Position numbers and translations under genes: made by a program. Below are positions 16,651-25,521 of a stretch of DNA of 64,000 nucleotides, in pieces. Under the pieces are notes generated by a model that was not told the DNA's origin, ran no database searches, and was given only the letters and a program-made list of their open reading frames with translations. Positions within the stretch are counted from its first letter, which is position 1, and every line of letters starts with the position of its first letter. Origin of the DNA: Deinococcus sp. QL22 (GTDB lineage Bacteria; Deinococcota; Deinococci; Deinococcales; Deinococcaceae); assembly GCF_023370075.1 (NCBI RefSeq), contig NZ_CP097152.1, positions 248,001 through 312,000 of the forward strand. Direction: 5' to 3'.

Positions 16651-17055
16651 CTCTTGGAGCACTACCCTCCTGACGTGCTGCCCGAAAGTGTACTCGCCGC
16701 GTTCCCGACGAAATTCGTTGAGCAGCCTGTCACGTCAACCGCGGACAGAAGCTACGGGAGCTCAGAGCTCCCGCATGGTAGGTTGGCCAAAATTTAGCCG
16801 TTCGCCAGGTAAAGCCTTGGAAACAGAATCACCCAGAGGTAAACAGAATTTTTCATCTTCTCATTGGCAGCCGGTTCCGTCTTGGATGGCGATGACCTCA
16901 CCAGCTGCAATTGGACGATGTGCCTGGCTCGGCGGGATTCGGCGCCGTGACAGTGTGTCTCCATTGTCCGTCAAGTAAACCGCGCGGCCTCAGTTGCAGC
17001 CGGCCTCTGCGGACAGTCAAGACAGTCCTGCTCGGCAGCGAAAACCTCTGCTCCG
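16651..17055. other. Intergenic region with a 19-bp palindrome
   Basis: CGGGAGCTCAGAGCTCCCG at 16755-16773 is a perfect 9-bp-arm hairpin with a 1-nt centre and no T-run. Otherwise nothing was identified in these 405 bp, which follow the IS3-type scrap and precede the end of the CheB gene. Confidence 0.4.
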
Positions 17056-18093
17056 TCATTCGGAAGTGGGGCGCTCTACCTCCTCGCCGCTCAGGATCCT
17101 GCTGTCCCGCGCCAACCTGCGGATGCTCTGAGTGCTGGCCTCTACCTCGCGCGCGCTGGCCCGCAACGCTTCTGCGCCTTGAGCGTCCCCCTGATGCTGG
17201 CGTTGCTCACTCAGCATTCCCAGTAGGATGACCGCCTCTTCCAAAGTTCTCAGTACGGTGTAGGCTTTCTCCTCAATGGATCCACTGACGTGTGACAACA
17301 GGCTGTTCGCCGTATAGGCGTGCCCGGTATGACACCGGAAGCGCGTCACCGTTCCCTCCTTGAGCTCCATCAACGTGCCCCCGCAGTCCGGACAGGTCAC
17401 CAGCGACGGCGGGCCCAGATGGGTGACCCCCTGGCTCAGGGCGTGGCGTTCACCCGCGATGCTCACTTCGATTTCCAGGCGGCGTTGCTCTTCAGGGCTC
17501 ATTGAGGATTGACCCGGGTTCCTGAGCAGGTTCTGTACCAGTGTGGTCAGCAAGGCCCCCATCTCATCCAGGGGCACCCTGTGGTCGACGTTGACGGCTC
17601 CGAGCGCACTCCGCGGCATCGAGCCGTACTCAGCATCGTCCGGATCCTGAACCACCGTCAGGCCACCCGCCTGCTTGATCGCATGAAGGCCGGAGGTGCC
17701 GTCGTCCAGATTCCCGGTCAGCACCACGCCGATCGTCCTGGTTCCGGCGCTCAGGGCCGCCGAGCGGAACAAGGGATCGATCGCTGGTCGGGAACGGTTT
17801 TCCTTGGGTCCCCTGGTCAGCGCCACGGTCTGTTTCTTCACCAGCAGATGATGGTCTGGGGGGGCGACGTAGATCAGTCCAGGATGAAGCGACTGACCGT
17901 CCCGGGGATGGATGGCGTGCAGTGATCCAGCGGAGCTCAGGATTCTCGGCAGCATGCTGGGGTAGGCCGGTGACGTGTGCTGCACCACCAGAACTGCGGC
18001 TGGAAAGTCACCGGGCAGCTGCGCGCAGAGCTTCATCAGGGCGGAGACCCCGCCCGATGAAGCCCCAATGACCACGAGGGGAAAATCAATCAT
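17056..18093 (-). CDS. CheB-type protein methylesterase with C-terminal zinc-ribbon-like extension
   Basis: 345 residues. The CheB catalytic domain starts directly (no receiver domain): LVVIGASSGGVSALMKL (Ser12/13), VVQHTSP (His39), and GVVLTGNLDDGTSGLHAIKQAGG with the third catalytic Asp. A later segment TCPDCGGTLMELKEG ... RFRCHTGHAYT is a Cys/His cluster likely to bind zinc. Stand-alone CheB domains of this kind usually occur with CheR or hybrid kinases; here the partner is the histidine kinase 57 bp upstream on the same strand. It may modify a non-chemotactic receptor. Confidence 0.85.
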   Translation of the reverse strand: MIDFPLVVIGASSGGVSALMKLCAQLPGDFPAAVLVVQHTSPAYPSMLPRILSSAGSLHAIHPRDGQSLHPGLIYVAPPDHHLLVKKQTVALTRGPKENRSRPAIDPLFRSAALSAGTRTIGVVLTGNLDDGTSGLHAIKQAGGLTVVQDPDDAEYGSMPRSALGAVNVDHRVPLDEMGALLTTLVQNLLRNPGQSSMSPEEQRRLEIEVSIAGERHALSQGVTHLGPPSLVTCPDCGGTLMELKEGTVTRFRCHTGHAYTANSLLSHVSGSIEEKAYTVLRTLEEAVILLGMLSEQRQHQGDAQGAEALRASAREVEASTQSIRRLARDSRILSGEEVERPTSE

Positions 18094-18150
18094 GGGTGAC
18101 CATCCTTAGAGCGAACAAAATCCATAACGGTGAGGAAAGTCACGTGAGGT

Positions 18151-19350
18151 TTACTCACGAATCACCGGGGACTTCGGCCAGGCTAACCAGAAGGTGGCGC
18201 CCTGATCGACTTTGCCTTCTGCCCAGACGCGGCCCCCGAAGCGTTGAGCGGATCGGCGTACGGTGACCAGACCCACCCCGGTACCTTCATAGACCTTGGA
18301 CGAATGCAGGCGCCCAAACAACTGGAACAACTGGTTCCTCTGGCGCATGTTGAAGCCGCTGCCGTTGTCCTCGACGCCAATGTGGTACTCAGAGTCGAAT
18401 TCCCGCACCAGGACATGAATTCGGGCCAAGTCCTTCTCTTTGGTATACTTCAGCGCGTTCGCGATGTACTCGTCGAAGATCAGATAGAGCGCCTGAGTGT
18501 CGCCCTGCACAGTGGGTAACGCATCACTGGTGATCTGAATCTGCCGCTCGGCCAGCAACGGTTGAGCATTCTTGCGGATTTCCCGGAACACGCTGTTCAA
18601 GTCCACATATCGCAACCGGACGCGCATGGAGCGCATTCGCATGTACCGCTCCGTCGAGGCCATGAGGGCAATCACCTGCTGAACGGCCCGCTCTGTGTTC
18701 AGGAGTGGCTGCTTGACCTCATCTGAGGCGTCGCCGAGGGTGCGGCGTGTCAGGCCCAGGAAATTCATGGCCCGGGTGAGCGGCGGGTGAAGTTGTTGAA
18801 TGAAGACCGTGACGACTTGTTCCAGCTCCTGATTCAACTCCCGAATCCGGGTACTGTGGGCTTGAGCCTCCTGCTGATGGGACTCCGCGTCATTGAGCAG
18901 GTGAGTATGCGCGGCTTTGTAAGCCGTGATGTCAGTGATGACCAGGCGGAAGCGTTGGAATTCCCCCGCGGCCTTCTCGGCGTTCAGATCCAGCAGCACC
19001 TCGAACACCGTGCCGTCCACATGAAGCAGTTGAACTTCACCGCGGTGACTGAGTCCCTGCTGCGACGCCTGACTGAGCAGCTGATCCAACGACCCCTGGG
19101 AAGTAGGCATCAGGAATTGGCCGAAGTGCTTCCCCAGGAGGACTTCGCGGGCGCGTCCAAGCAGTGAGGCGCCAGCAAGATTGACGTCCTGGATGCGGCC
19201 TTGTGAGTTCAGTAACAGGTAGGGAGCAGGCGCTTCGCTGAAAAGCGTGCTTCCTTGTTGCTGCCTATCCTGAAGCTGTGCTTCAAGCTCTTCAACAACG
19301 CGTTGAAGAGCTTGCTCCTGGGGATCAGGGTGAGGTTGCTCTTGGGACAT
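18151..19350 (-). CDS. PAS-domain sensor histidine kinase
   Basis: 399 residues, no membrane segment. An N-terminal coiled coil (1-35) is followed by PAS (about 36-145, ending RLVITDITAYKAAH), a second coiled coil, a degenerate H-box (FIQQLHPPLTRAMNF, His188) and HATPase_c with N-box DEYIANALKYT, G1 EDNGSGF and G2 GTGVGLVTVRR. The phosphate acceptor is inferred. ATG 19350 is preferred over an upstream TTG at 19404. It shares an operon with CheB, and no response regulator is seen nearby. Confidence 0.85.
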   Translation of the reverse strand: MSQEQPHPDPQEQALQRVVEELEAQLQDRQQQGSTLFSEAPAPYLLLNSQGRIQDVNLAGASLLGRAREVLLGKHFGQFLMPTSQGSLDQLLSQASQQGLSHRGEVQLLHVDGTVFEVLLDLNAEKAAGEFQRFRLVITDITAYKAAHTHLLNDAESHQQEAQAHSTRIRELNQELEQVVTVFIQQLHPPLTRAMNFLGLTRRTLGDASDEVKQPLLNTERAVQQVIALMASTERYMRMRSMRVRLRYVDLNSVFREIRKNAQPLLAERQIQITSDALPTVQGDTQALYLIFDEYIANALKYTKEKDLARIHVLVREFDSEYHIGVEDNGSGFNMRQRNQLFQLFGRLHSSKVYEGTGVGLVTVRRSAQRFGGRVWAEGKVDQGATFWLAWPKSPVIRE

Positions 19351-19501
19351 AGGAATTAAGCCACCTTTTTCGCTTGAGTGTTCAGAAACGCCCTCAGAGT
19401 TCAAGTGACGTGTTTCCAGTGTGGCTGCTCACTTCAAATGAGGCAAGCTCATCTTCGGGAAGAGACAAGTGACCGCGAAAAGAGGTGGTCAGGGGAGACC
19501 A

Positions 19502-19511
19502 GGCGCTGAGG
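19502..19511 (+). repeat. Target-site duplication, left copy
   Basis: GGCGCTGAGG, repeated directly at 20767-20776 on the other side of the IS4 element. A 10-bp duplication fits the IS4 family. Confidence 0.88.
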
Positions 19512-20205
19512 CTGATGGCCTGACACAATTTATGAGAAAGCGTCCCCGGTAGGGGACACTTTCTGTTTGTGAAGACCGAAAATGCCGGGGACGCCCCCGA
19601 CTGTACCAAGCGATCCTGCCCCACCTCCACCCCGCCCTGTGGAACGACGTCCGCAACGCCCGTACGCTGGCCTGGATGGTCAGCGGCTTGTGCTGTCCCA
19701 GAGCGTTTCCATTCCCTCCTGGCTGCCGCACATCCACTCCCAGGCCACGGTCGCCCAGAGCACCGAACGTCGCTGCCGACGGTGGCTGGAGAATCCAGCC
19801 ATCGCCCTGGCAGTGTGTATGGCCCCTGATTACCCGAGCCTTGCGGGATTGGGGCCCGCATTCCTGACGCTGGCGCTGGACACCAGCATCCTGTTCGGAC
19901 GCTTCTGTCTGATCCGGGTGGCCGTCCTCTACCGGGGACGCGCGGTACCGCTCGTCTCCGTCCTAGAGCATGCCAGTGCTCAGGTCGGCACCGAACAACT
20001 CCTGCCTGTCCTCGCCGAGGTCAAAGGCCTGCTGGATTTTCTTGGGCTGCACGATGTTCGACTCCTGGCGGATCGGGGTTTTGCGACACGGCCTTGATGG
20101 GCTGGCTCCGCGTCTGCGGATGGCACTTCCGCATCCGCATCAAATCGAGCCTGATTCTGGCCGCTCCAGACGGGCAACGGGTCTGCACCATCGGAAATCA
20201 AACTC

Positions 20206-20226
20206 GCAGCGCGCGAAACGCGCTGC
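20206..20226. repeat. Palindrome in IS4 transposase
   Basis: GCAGCGCG and CGCGCTGC flank CGAAA. Confidence 0.85.
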
Positions 20227-20271
20227 TTCCTAACGTCACGATCACCGGACACCGATTTGGGCCGGTGCATG

Positions 20272-20303
20272 TGCTCTGGGCCGTCCACGGACGGCCCAGA
20301 GCA
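20272..20303. repeat. 32-bp palindrome at an IS4 frameshift
   Basis: TGCTCTGGGCCGTCC and its exact complement GGACGGCCCAGAGCA flank AC. The reading frame shifts by one base within it (VHVLWAVHG to GPEQWQ). The 15-mer of the right arm also occurs in the terminal hairpin of the IS982 copy near 12763. Confidence 0.9.
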
Positions 20304-20643
20304 GTGGCAGGTGGTGAGCGATGAACCCACCAGTCGTGCAACGTTTGCTGAGTACGGCGAGCGCTTCCAAATAGAGGAAGGATTCTTGGATGATAAGAGT
20401 GGCCTCTTCGGTCTGGAGGACTCCAAACTGCGTGATGCCGCCAGCCTCGAACGCCTGATCCTGGTGATCTCTGTGGCCACGCTCCTGCTCGTCTCCGAAG
20501 GACTCCAGCTCGTGCAGCAGGGTGTGCGCAGAACCATTGATCCCCATTGGAACCGCGCCCTGAGCTATTTGAAACTTGGTTTACGCGGCGTCCACTTCGC
20601 GCTGAGCCGGGGGCAGGCAGTACTCAACCGCCTGACGCTCCAA

Positions 20644-20666
20644 GGAGGCGCCGATCCGGCGCCTCC
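20644..20666. repeat. 23-bp palindrome in IS4 transposase
   Basis: GGAGGCGCCG and CGGCGCCTCC flank ATC. Confidence 0.88.
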
Positions 20667-20766
20667 CGGACGTCGCAAGAAATCGCATGTCAGTTCTGTG
20701 GACGCTTTAGAAGGCGGCTGGGTGCTCAGATTTCGCTCTCCCTCATAAATTGTGTCAGGCCGTCAG

Positions 20767-20776
20767 GGCGCTGAGG
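20767..20776 (+). repeat. Target-site duplication, right copy
   Basis: GGCGCTGAGG, matching 19502-19511. Confidence 0.88.
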
Positions 20777-20999
20777 TCAATGCGGCCAACCGTTGCTTCA
20801 CGCCATCCAGTTTTCGGGGAGCCCTCCGGCTGCGGAAAGCCGGCCAATGGCCTGAAGAGAGGGGTGGTCTAGAGGAGCAAGGGTCAGTCCAGATCACGGA
20901 TGAGTTGAAGAGCGGGGGCTGATGGTTGCGGCGTCCATGATGAACTGAAGCTTTTCGAAAAAGGTGTCTGGAGTCCACCTGGCAGTGGTTCACTGATGG

Positions 21000-21179
21000 A
21001 TGTCGTCCGAGATCCCTGTACCGGGGAGTGGAGCAGAGCTGGCCGAGCGTATAGAGCGATTTCGACTGTTGAACTTAGACCTTCAAGCACGGCTGATTGA
21101 AGTGGCTTCACGGTGGATGGAGGTTGAGGCCATACAGGCGGAGCGACGATGGAGGCGAGAGCAACAGGCCAAGAAATAA
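21000..21179 (+). CDS. Small coiled-coil hypothetical protein (59 aa)
   Basis: ATG 21000 opens MSSEIPVPGSGAELAERIERFRLLNLDLQARLIEVASRWMEVEAIQAERRWRREQQAKK. It is strongly helical with heptad-like spacing and a basic end. No clear RBS. Plausible but unproven. Confidence 0.35.
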   Translation: MSSEIPVPGSGAELAERIERFRLLNLDLQARLIEVASRWMEVEAIQAERRWRREQQAKK

Positions 21180-21514
21180 GCGCTCTGCCGTGATCAGTGG
21201 GCTTATAAGTGGCCGCCTGAAAGACAGGTTGAGCACCTCAGAGGGCTCACGCACCAGACAGGGCCGAAGTCAAACCAGAACCTCTGCGCGTTCCCCGCAG
21301 CGAACAAAAAGAAAGTCGATTGAGGTTCGACAGTAGCGCACGCCGTCAACAGAGGCCAAGGGTGCTCAGAGGCCAGACAAGTTCGTTGGGAGCAGACACT
21401 AAACCCTGCAAATCAGCACAAGGCCCATTCACTCCGTGTCAGGGGACGCGAGGGGGTCATCAAGAAGTGGGCAAGTCTGACGCACCCCATAGGGTTCTAG
21501 GCCAAGGCATAAAG

Positions 21515-21730
21515 GTGCTGGGCCGCGATAGCAATGGGGTCTGGGTCGAGTTCGAGGGCGTCCCCCTGCAGCTCACCTCCTGCGTTGACCGCTACGTCGC
21601 CTGGAGTGCCGGGGCGTTCTCTCAGTCTCACCAGCTGGTGGAAATTTGGGAAGACGAGGTGGGCCATGTGATCCGGCTCAGCAAACCCCTGCAGCTGGAC
21701 GCCCCATGGGATGCCCAAGCCTGGATTTGA
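21515..21730 (+). CDS. Small conserved hypothetical protein (71 aa), paralogue of 8857-9078
   Basis: The frame reads KVLGRDSNGVWVEFEGVPLQLTSCVDRYVAWSAGAFSQSHQLVEIWEDEVGHVIRLSKPLQLDAPWDAQAWI. The paralogue begins MKVL with ATG; here the equivalent codon is ATA (21509), so translation may use GTG 21515 or the start may be lost. The next gene begins 47 bp downstream. Confidence 0.55.
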   Translation: MLGRDSNGVWVEFEGVPLQLTSCVDRYVAWSAGAFSQSHQLVEIWEDEVGHVIRLSKPLQLDAPWDAQAWI

Positions 21731-21777
21731 CTCCCAGCCGCGCGTTCTTGCTGGAGAGCAACCCCTTACACTGGGGT

Positions 21778-22638
21778 ATGACCTCTCCCACAGACCATAA
21801 CCTGCCGAGTGACCCCGATTCCCGAGCGGAACGTATGGCGTCCTCAGCGGCTCGGGAGCACGTCGGCGAAGCCGGCTTTATTCAGCAAGATGTGCTGGAG
21901 CACATCATCAACGCGGGCCGGGAACAACTGGTGGTTGTCCAAGCCTTGCGGCGCGTGGTGGCTGCCACCTTGGAGCAGGTGCGGGCCACGCCCCTGGCCG
22001 AGATCGGCTCCGTGGCCGCCGTGCACTTGGCCACCCTGGAAGGCATCGTCGCGTCTGGCCGCACGCAGATTCAGACGGCCCATGAGCTGCGGCTGACCAT
22101 CCAGCAGACCTTGATCCAAGTCCGAGAAACCCCCTTGGAACATGTCAGTGCCCACCTGCTCACCAGCCTCAGCGAGGCCGTGCATGAGCAGGCCCGCAAT
22201 CTGGAAGAGATTATCGCGGCAGCCTTGGGGCAGGCCAGTTCCTTGACCCAGATTGCCGAACTGGAGCGGATGGGGGCCGAAGCCGTGGAGCGGTTCCGGC
22301 AAGCCGAGCATCGCCAGGGGGAACGCGAACTGGCCCATCTGGAACGTCAAGCCGCTGAAACTCTAGAGCAGATCCGCACCCTAGAACAAGATGGCCACAC
22401 CCACGCCCATCAGAAGCAGTTGTTGGCAAACGCGGCCGAAGAGGCCGAAGTGCACCTTGCCCAGTTGGAACATACCGAGGCCCGAGACCGGGCCGAGATC
22501 AGTCGCCTGGAACAGCAACAAGACGCCACCAGCGCCCAGCGGCTGATCTTAGAAACAGCGGCGGAAGAGACGCAGGACACTCTGCAGGCCCTCCAAGCCG
22601 CGTCAGCCTCCCAGACGCCAGAGACTGACGCGACATAG
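21778..22638 (+). CDS. Coiled-coil protein (286 aa), function unknown
   Basis: ATG 21778 gives an almost wholly helical, Glu/Ala/Gln-rich protein. Residues ~30-150 contain repeated blocks (LVVVQALRRVVAATLEQVRATPLAEIGSVAAVHLATLEGIVASG; LTIQQTLIQVRETPLEHVSAHLLTSLSEAV) that are an internal duplication. Residues ~165-270 are a long coiled coil (ERELAHLERQAAETLEQIRTLEQDG). No signal or membrane segment. A structural or scaffold role is possible; no family is recognised. Confidence 0.7.
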   Translation: MTSPTDHNLPSDPDSRAERMASSAAREHVGEAGFIQQDVLEHIINAGREQLVVVQALRRVVAATLEQVRATPLAEIGSVAAVHLATLEGIVASGRTQIQTAHELRLTIQQTLIQVRETPLEHVSAHLLTSLSEAVHEQARNLEEIIAAALGQASSLTQIAELERMGAEAVERFRQAEHRQGERELAHLERQAAETLEQIRTLEQDGHTHAHQKQLLANAAEEAEVHLAQLEHTEARDRAEISRLEQQQDATSAQRLILETAAEETQDTLQALQAASASQTPETDAT

Positions 22639-22687
22639 CGTGCATCCAACGACACACCTTCCACCCCGAAGGGCTCACTTACCTATA

Positions 22688-22800
22688 GGGACTCCGTTGA
22701 CTCTTGAGCTAAAGGATGTCCAGCACGCAAGCACAGCCACCATCTGAATGGCCAAGAACCAGGTGCAGGGTACTCCCTTCCCAGAAGTCAACGGAGTCCC
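22688..22800. mobile_element. MITE-like element with IS701-type ends
   Basis: GGGACTCCGTTGACT (22688-22702) is mirrored exactly by AGTCAACGGAGTCCC (22786-22800), enclosing 83 bp without a gene. The same end motif (ACTCCGTTGACT) borders the IS701-type element at 36.3-37.75 kb. Flanks read CTAT and CTAG, near the YTAR target of IS701. Probably a non-autonomous derivative mobilised by an IS701 transposase. Confidence 0.55.
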
Positions 22801-22987
22801 ACTAGGCGTGACCGCCTGGGGACTGAACCTCAATCCCGGAAGAGCGTCTAGGAGCAACGACACCCCACCATAGATTCTGCGTCAGGGCAGTTCGAACGCT
22901 GCTCCTGCCCTAATGTAGAAAAACTGCCGGATCTTATCCTCCCCTCAAGGCCAAGCGTGCGCCCAGGATGCCTGGCTGAATCAGTCC

Positions 22988-23194
22988 CTATTGGCATACA
23001 GAGCGGCACATGGTTCCTTCGAGGCAATCCTGAGGCCGTGGATCCAGATACGATGCCAGACGGCGCAGGAGCGCAGCAAGTCGCAACTGGATGCCGGGTC
23101 GGCTCCCCTGTGCCAGAAAAGTTAGCCGGTCACGCTCCACTTCTTTGAAAAAAACTTCTTCCCGCACTTTGACTTCGTCCTCGTGAGATTGCAT
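22988..23194 (-). CDS. Small hypothetical protein (68 aa)
   Basis: ATG 23194 follows a perfect AGGAGG. Product: MQSHEDEVKVREEVFFKEVERDRLTFLAQGSRPGIQLRLAALLRRLASYLDPRPQDCLEG..., a charged helical N-terminus and an Arg/Leu-rich helix. The strong RBS and isolated position support expression. Family unknown. Confidence 0.6.
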   Translation of the reverse strand: MQSHEDEVKVREEVFFKEVERDRLTFLAQGSRPGIQLRLAALLRRLASYLDPRPQDCLEGTMCRSVCQ

Positions 23195-23441
23195 CTTGAA
23201 CCTCCTGCTGCCCAGCCTAGGCAGCAAGCTTTACCATGGGAAACGATTCGCTTCTGGTCGAATCCATAGCCTGAAACATGAGCGTGCGAGCTGTAAGGAG
23301 AACCATGGGTGTGATCCATCTGCCATTTACAGCCACCGATCTGGTCAAGACGCGCTTTGCTTTCGGTCACCTCTGGGAAGCAGTCGTGAGCTACCGAGCC
23401 CTACAAAATCTAGGTCAGTTCACCAAGTCTATACTCACCTC

Positions 23442-23861
23442 ATGAAACGCGGCACCCTCCTGATGGCCCTGTGCCTCCTGACCTCGGCACTGGCCGGGAC
23501 AGGGACCACCTCCACCCTGACCGGCATCACCCTTGCTCCTGGAGCCACACGACTCTCTGCACCGGCCACCACAGGCCTTCATGGATACCTGACCCTCCTC
23601 GCCAGAGATCAGAAAAGTAGGTGCACCGCTCACGAAGTCTTCGACTGGAATGAAGAAACTCGCGCCGCAATGATCGGGAACGCCCTGAAAACCGGGTTGA
23701 CCAGCAAAAAACTGACCTATAAGGAAACAGACGTCGATGAAGACGATACGGCAGTAGTACGGGAGTTCCTGTTGACGGGCACCGGTGTTCGCTTTGTGGG
23801 CCTCTGGATTACCGACACAGGAGGCAGCATCCTGGCATGGTGCACACTCAAATCCTATTGA
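23442..23861 (+). CDS. Secreted hypothetical protein (139 aa)
   Basis: ATG 23442 begins a clean signal peptide (MKRGTLLMALCLLTSALAGTG). The mature part has two Cys (SRCTAHE and AWCTLKSY) that could pair, and a beta-rich end (TGTGVRFVGLWITDTGGSILAWC). Probably periplasmic or exported. No family recognised. Confidence 0.65.
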   Translation: MKRGTLLMALCLLTSALAGTGTTSTLTGITLAPGATRLSAPATTGLHGYLTLLARDQKSRCTAHEVFDWNEETRAAMIGNALKTGLTSKKLTYKETDVDEDDTAVVREFLLTGTGVRFVGLWITDTGGSILAWCTLKSY

Positions 23862-24336
23862 TAACGTCATAAGTTTCAGAACACCCTTCTAAAGACGCGG
23901 GTCTACAAAGAAAAGGACACCGTCTATCTCATAGCTTGCTGAGCGGTTTCAATTGTGGACGTTATCAAACGTAGGGGGTTGAGTCTGGGAAACCGTGCGA
24001 TGAATACGTCGGTCTTCTTATCCTTACCTGGTGTGGTTGGCGTTCTTCATCCTCAGAACCATAGCTCTCAACCGTTATCGGGCAGCAAGTCAACGGACTA
24101 TCACTATTGATTCCTGCCTAATTAAGCAACGCCTCTGGGCCATGGAGGAGGCGGTCAGGGAGGCGAATGTACCGGACTCGCTGCCATGCTTGGACGAGGC
24201 GAGCTTTGAGTTGGGGCAGGTGTCGCGGGCAGAAATTGCCCAGCATGTGCCGTTTGACGTAGGCCCAAGCAAGGTAGGAGTCAGTGCCGGTGCATCGGGC
24301 GGGAAATACTCCACTGTCAGTCGTGTTTCACCTTCC

Positions 24337-24359
24337 ACGAAGGCGCCCAGCGCCTTCGT
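24337..24359. repeat. 23-bp palindrome in IS630 transposase
   Basis: ACGAAGGCGC and GCGCCTTCGT flank CCA. Confidence 0.88.
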
Positions 24360-24727
24360 TTTATGGATGCGGGCGTTATCGAAGAGCAGGGTGACTTGGC
24401 CCGGGACGTGGCAAAGCACGTGCTGAACGAAAGCAAGCACCTGTGGCCCCCGGATCGCGCCGGGATGAGTCTGCTGCAACACTTGTCCTCTGGTGGTGAT
24501 CGCCCCGATGGTGGAGCGTTTGTGCCAGCTGGTCTTGGCGGTCAAGATGGGCGTTTGACCGCAGGGCGCCCACGTGCGGGTCACCGCGGGCTTCAGACTG
24601 AAGCCCACTTCATCGGCGAAGACCAGCGTTTCCCCGGCCTCGATCTTTTTTTCCAACTCGGGGACGCGCACGTTCACCCCAGTCTCTACGGCGTCTTCTG
24701 AGCGTTCCATCGCCCGTCTATCCGGTT

Positions 24728-24750
24728 TCTGTGGGGAGAATCCCCACAGA
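24728..24750. repeat. 23-bp palindrome in IS630 transposase
   Basis: TCTGTGGGGA and TCCCCACAGA flank GAA. Confidence 0.88.
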
Positions 24751-25128
24751 TGTACAAGCGACCGACATGATCAACGTCGTACCAGACGTTGATCCGAAGC
24801 CCAATCACCTCGCGGACTCGGGGACACGTCCAACGCTCATCCGGGAACCGAGTTGGATCTGGCCCCGCCTGGAGCAGCTCCATGAGCGTAGCGATCTGGT
24901 CATCCGTGAGCCGCCGTGGTGGGCCGGGTGCAGGGGTCGCCAAGCCCGCACCGTACTCGGACTGACCCCACTCATCTCCGCAATCTGAGCGGCATTGAGT
25001 TCTCCAGCCTCCATGAGCGGCTGAGCGAACAGGCGACGCTCCTCTCACTGTGCCCGTGTCCACTGGGATGGCTGCCAAATCAGCGACATGTCTCAAATTT
25101 AACTCGGCGTTGTTCAGCTGTACAGGGA

Positions 25129-25521
25129 TCAATAACTGGCCTTCAGAGCAGATTCTCGGCTCGTGTCAGAGCGGCGTGGAGTGTGGCATCCGCCCCCGCA
25201 GAGGCAACTGCTTGCCTTGCTCGTAGACGGCAAGGCAGCCTTTAGCTCGAGCAGCCGTGCGGATGCAGGCAGCCGTTTTCTGCTCGGCTGTGGTTCAGCG
25301 GGCCCTGGAGGCAGTTGGAGCCGCCAGTTAACCTGGAGGGGCACGGCGTCTGCTCGTCGGTACAGGCCGCTGAGGTGTTCGCGGTCAGCCGTCCGGAGCT
25401 TGAACAGGGCGGCCACGGCTTGACCGTTGGCGGGTTGAAGACCTTCGAGTTTCAAGGCGTCAATGGTGGCAAGGTCTGAAGGGTCGGTCTGGTGGGAGGT
25501 CGGGATCTTGTCTTTGGGCAT
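25129..25521 (-). CDS. Recurrent small protein, MPKxKIP family (copy 1), with extended C-terminus
   Basis: ATG 25521 gives MPKDKIPTSHQTDPSDLATIDALKLEGLQPANGQAVAALFKLRTADREHLSGLYRRADAVPLQV, nearly colinear with the 69-aa gene at 35568. Beyond PLQV the frame continues for ~65 unrelated residues to 25129, so the natural end was probably replaced. About 40 bp upstream of the ATG are also conserved with 63600-63640. Function unknown. Confidence 0.5.
   Translation of the reverse strand: MPKDKIPTSHQTDPSDLATIDALKLEGLQPANGQAVAALFKLRTADREHLSGLYRRADAVPLQVNWRLQLPPGPAEPQPSRKRLPASARLLELKAALPSTSKASSCLCGGGCHTPRRSDTSRESALKASY

Larger units (their letters stand above)
19600..20748 (+). pseudogene. IS4-family transposase, frameshifted
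   Basis: Successive frames read [30 protein letters not shown], then [33 protein letters not shown] ... [13 protein letters not shown] ... LLADRGF (catalytic Asp residues), then [13 protein letters not shown], then [44 protein letters not shown] (YREK-like Glu region). Frameshifts lie near 19685, 20092 and 20287; the last falls inside a 32-bp palindrome. The element cannot move without help. Confidence 0.82.
19512..20766 (+). mobile_element. IS4-family insertion sequence, complete ends
   Basis: 1255 bp bounded by 25-bp inverted repeats beginning CTGAYGGCCTGACACAATTT (one mismatch) and flanked by a 10-bp direct repeat. Inside lies a single transposase gene broken by at least three frameshifts. 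It carries three coding palindromes (20206-20226, 20272-20303, 20644-20666). Boundaries are read directly from the sequence. Confidence 0.9.
19394..20870 (-). pseudogene. Possible gene interrupted by IS4
   Basis: Joining the flanks of the IS and removing one copy of the target duplication gives one minus-strand frame: FPQPEGSPKTGWREATVGRIDLSAWSPLTTSFRGHLSLPEDELASFEVSSHTGN..., ending at 19394 just before the kinase. No start codon is left before a TAG near 20870. If real, it was the first gene of the kinase-CheB operon. Low confidence. Confidence 0.3.
24070..25110 (-). mobile_element. IS630-family element, decayed
   Basis: Minus-strand frames give AQPLMEAGELNAAQIAEMSGVSPSTVRAW (HTH), then PPRRLTDDQIATLMELLQAGPDPTRFPDERWTCPRVREVIGLR, then ETLVFADEVGFSLKPAVTRTWAPCGQTP (first Asp), LLFDNARIHKTKALGAF (second Asp) and YFPPDAPALTP, where a frameshift removes the NPVEW-type Glu motif that still exists in another frame. 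At least three frameshifts. Palindromes lie at 24337-24359 and 24728-24750. Confidence 0.78.
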
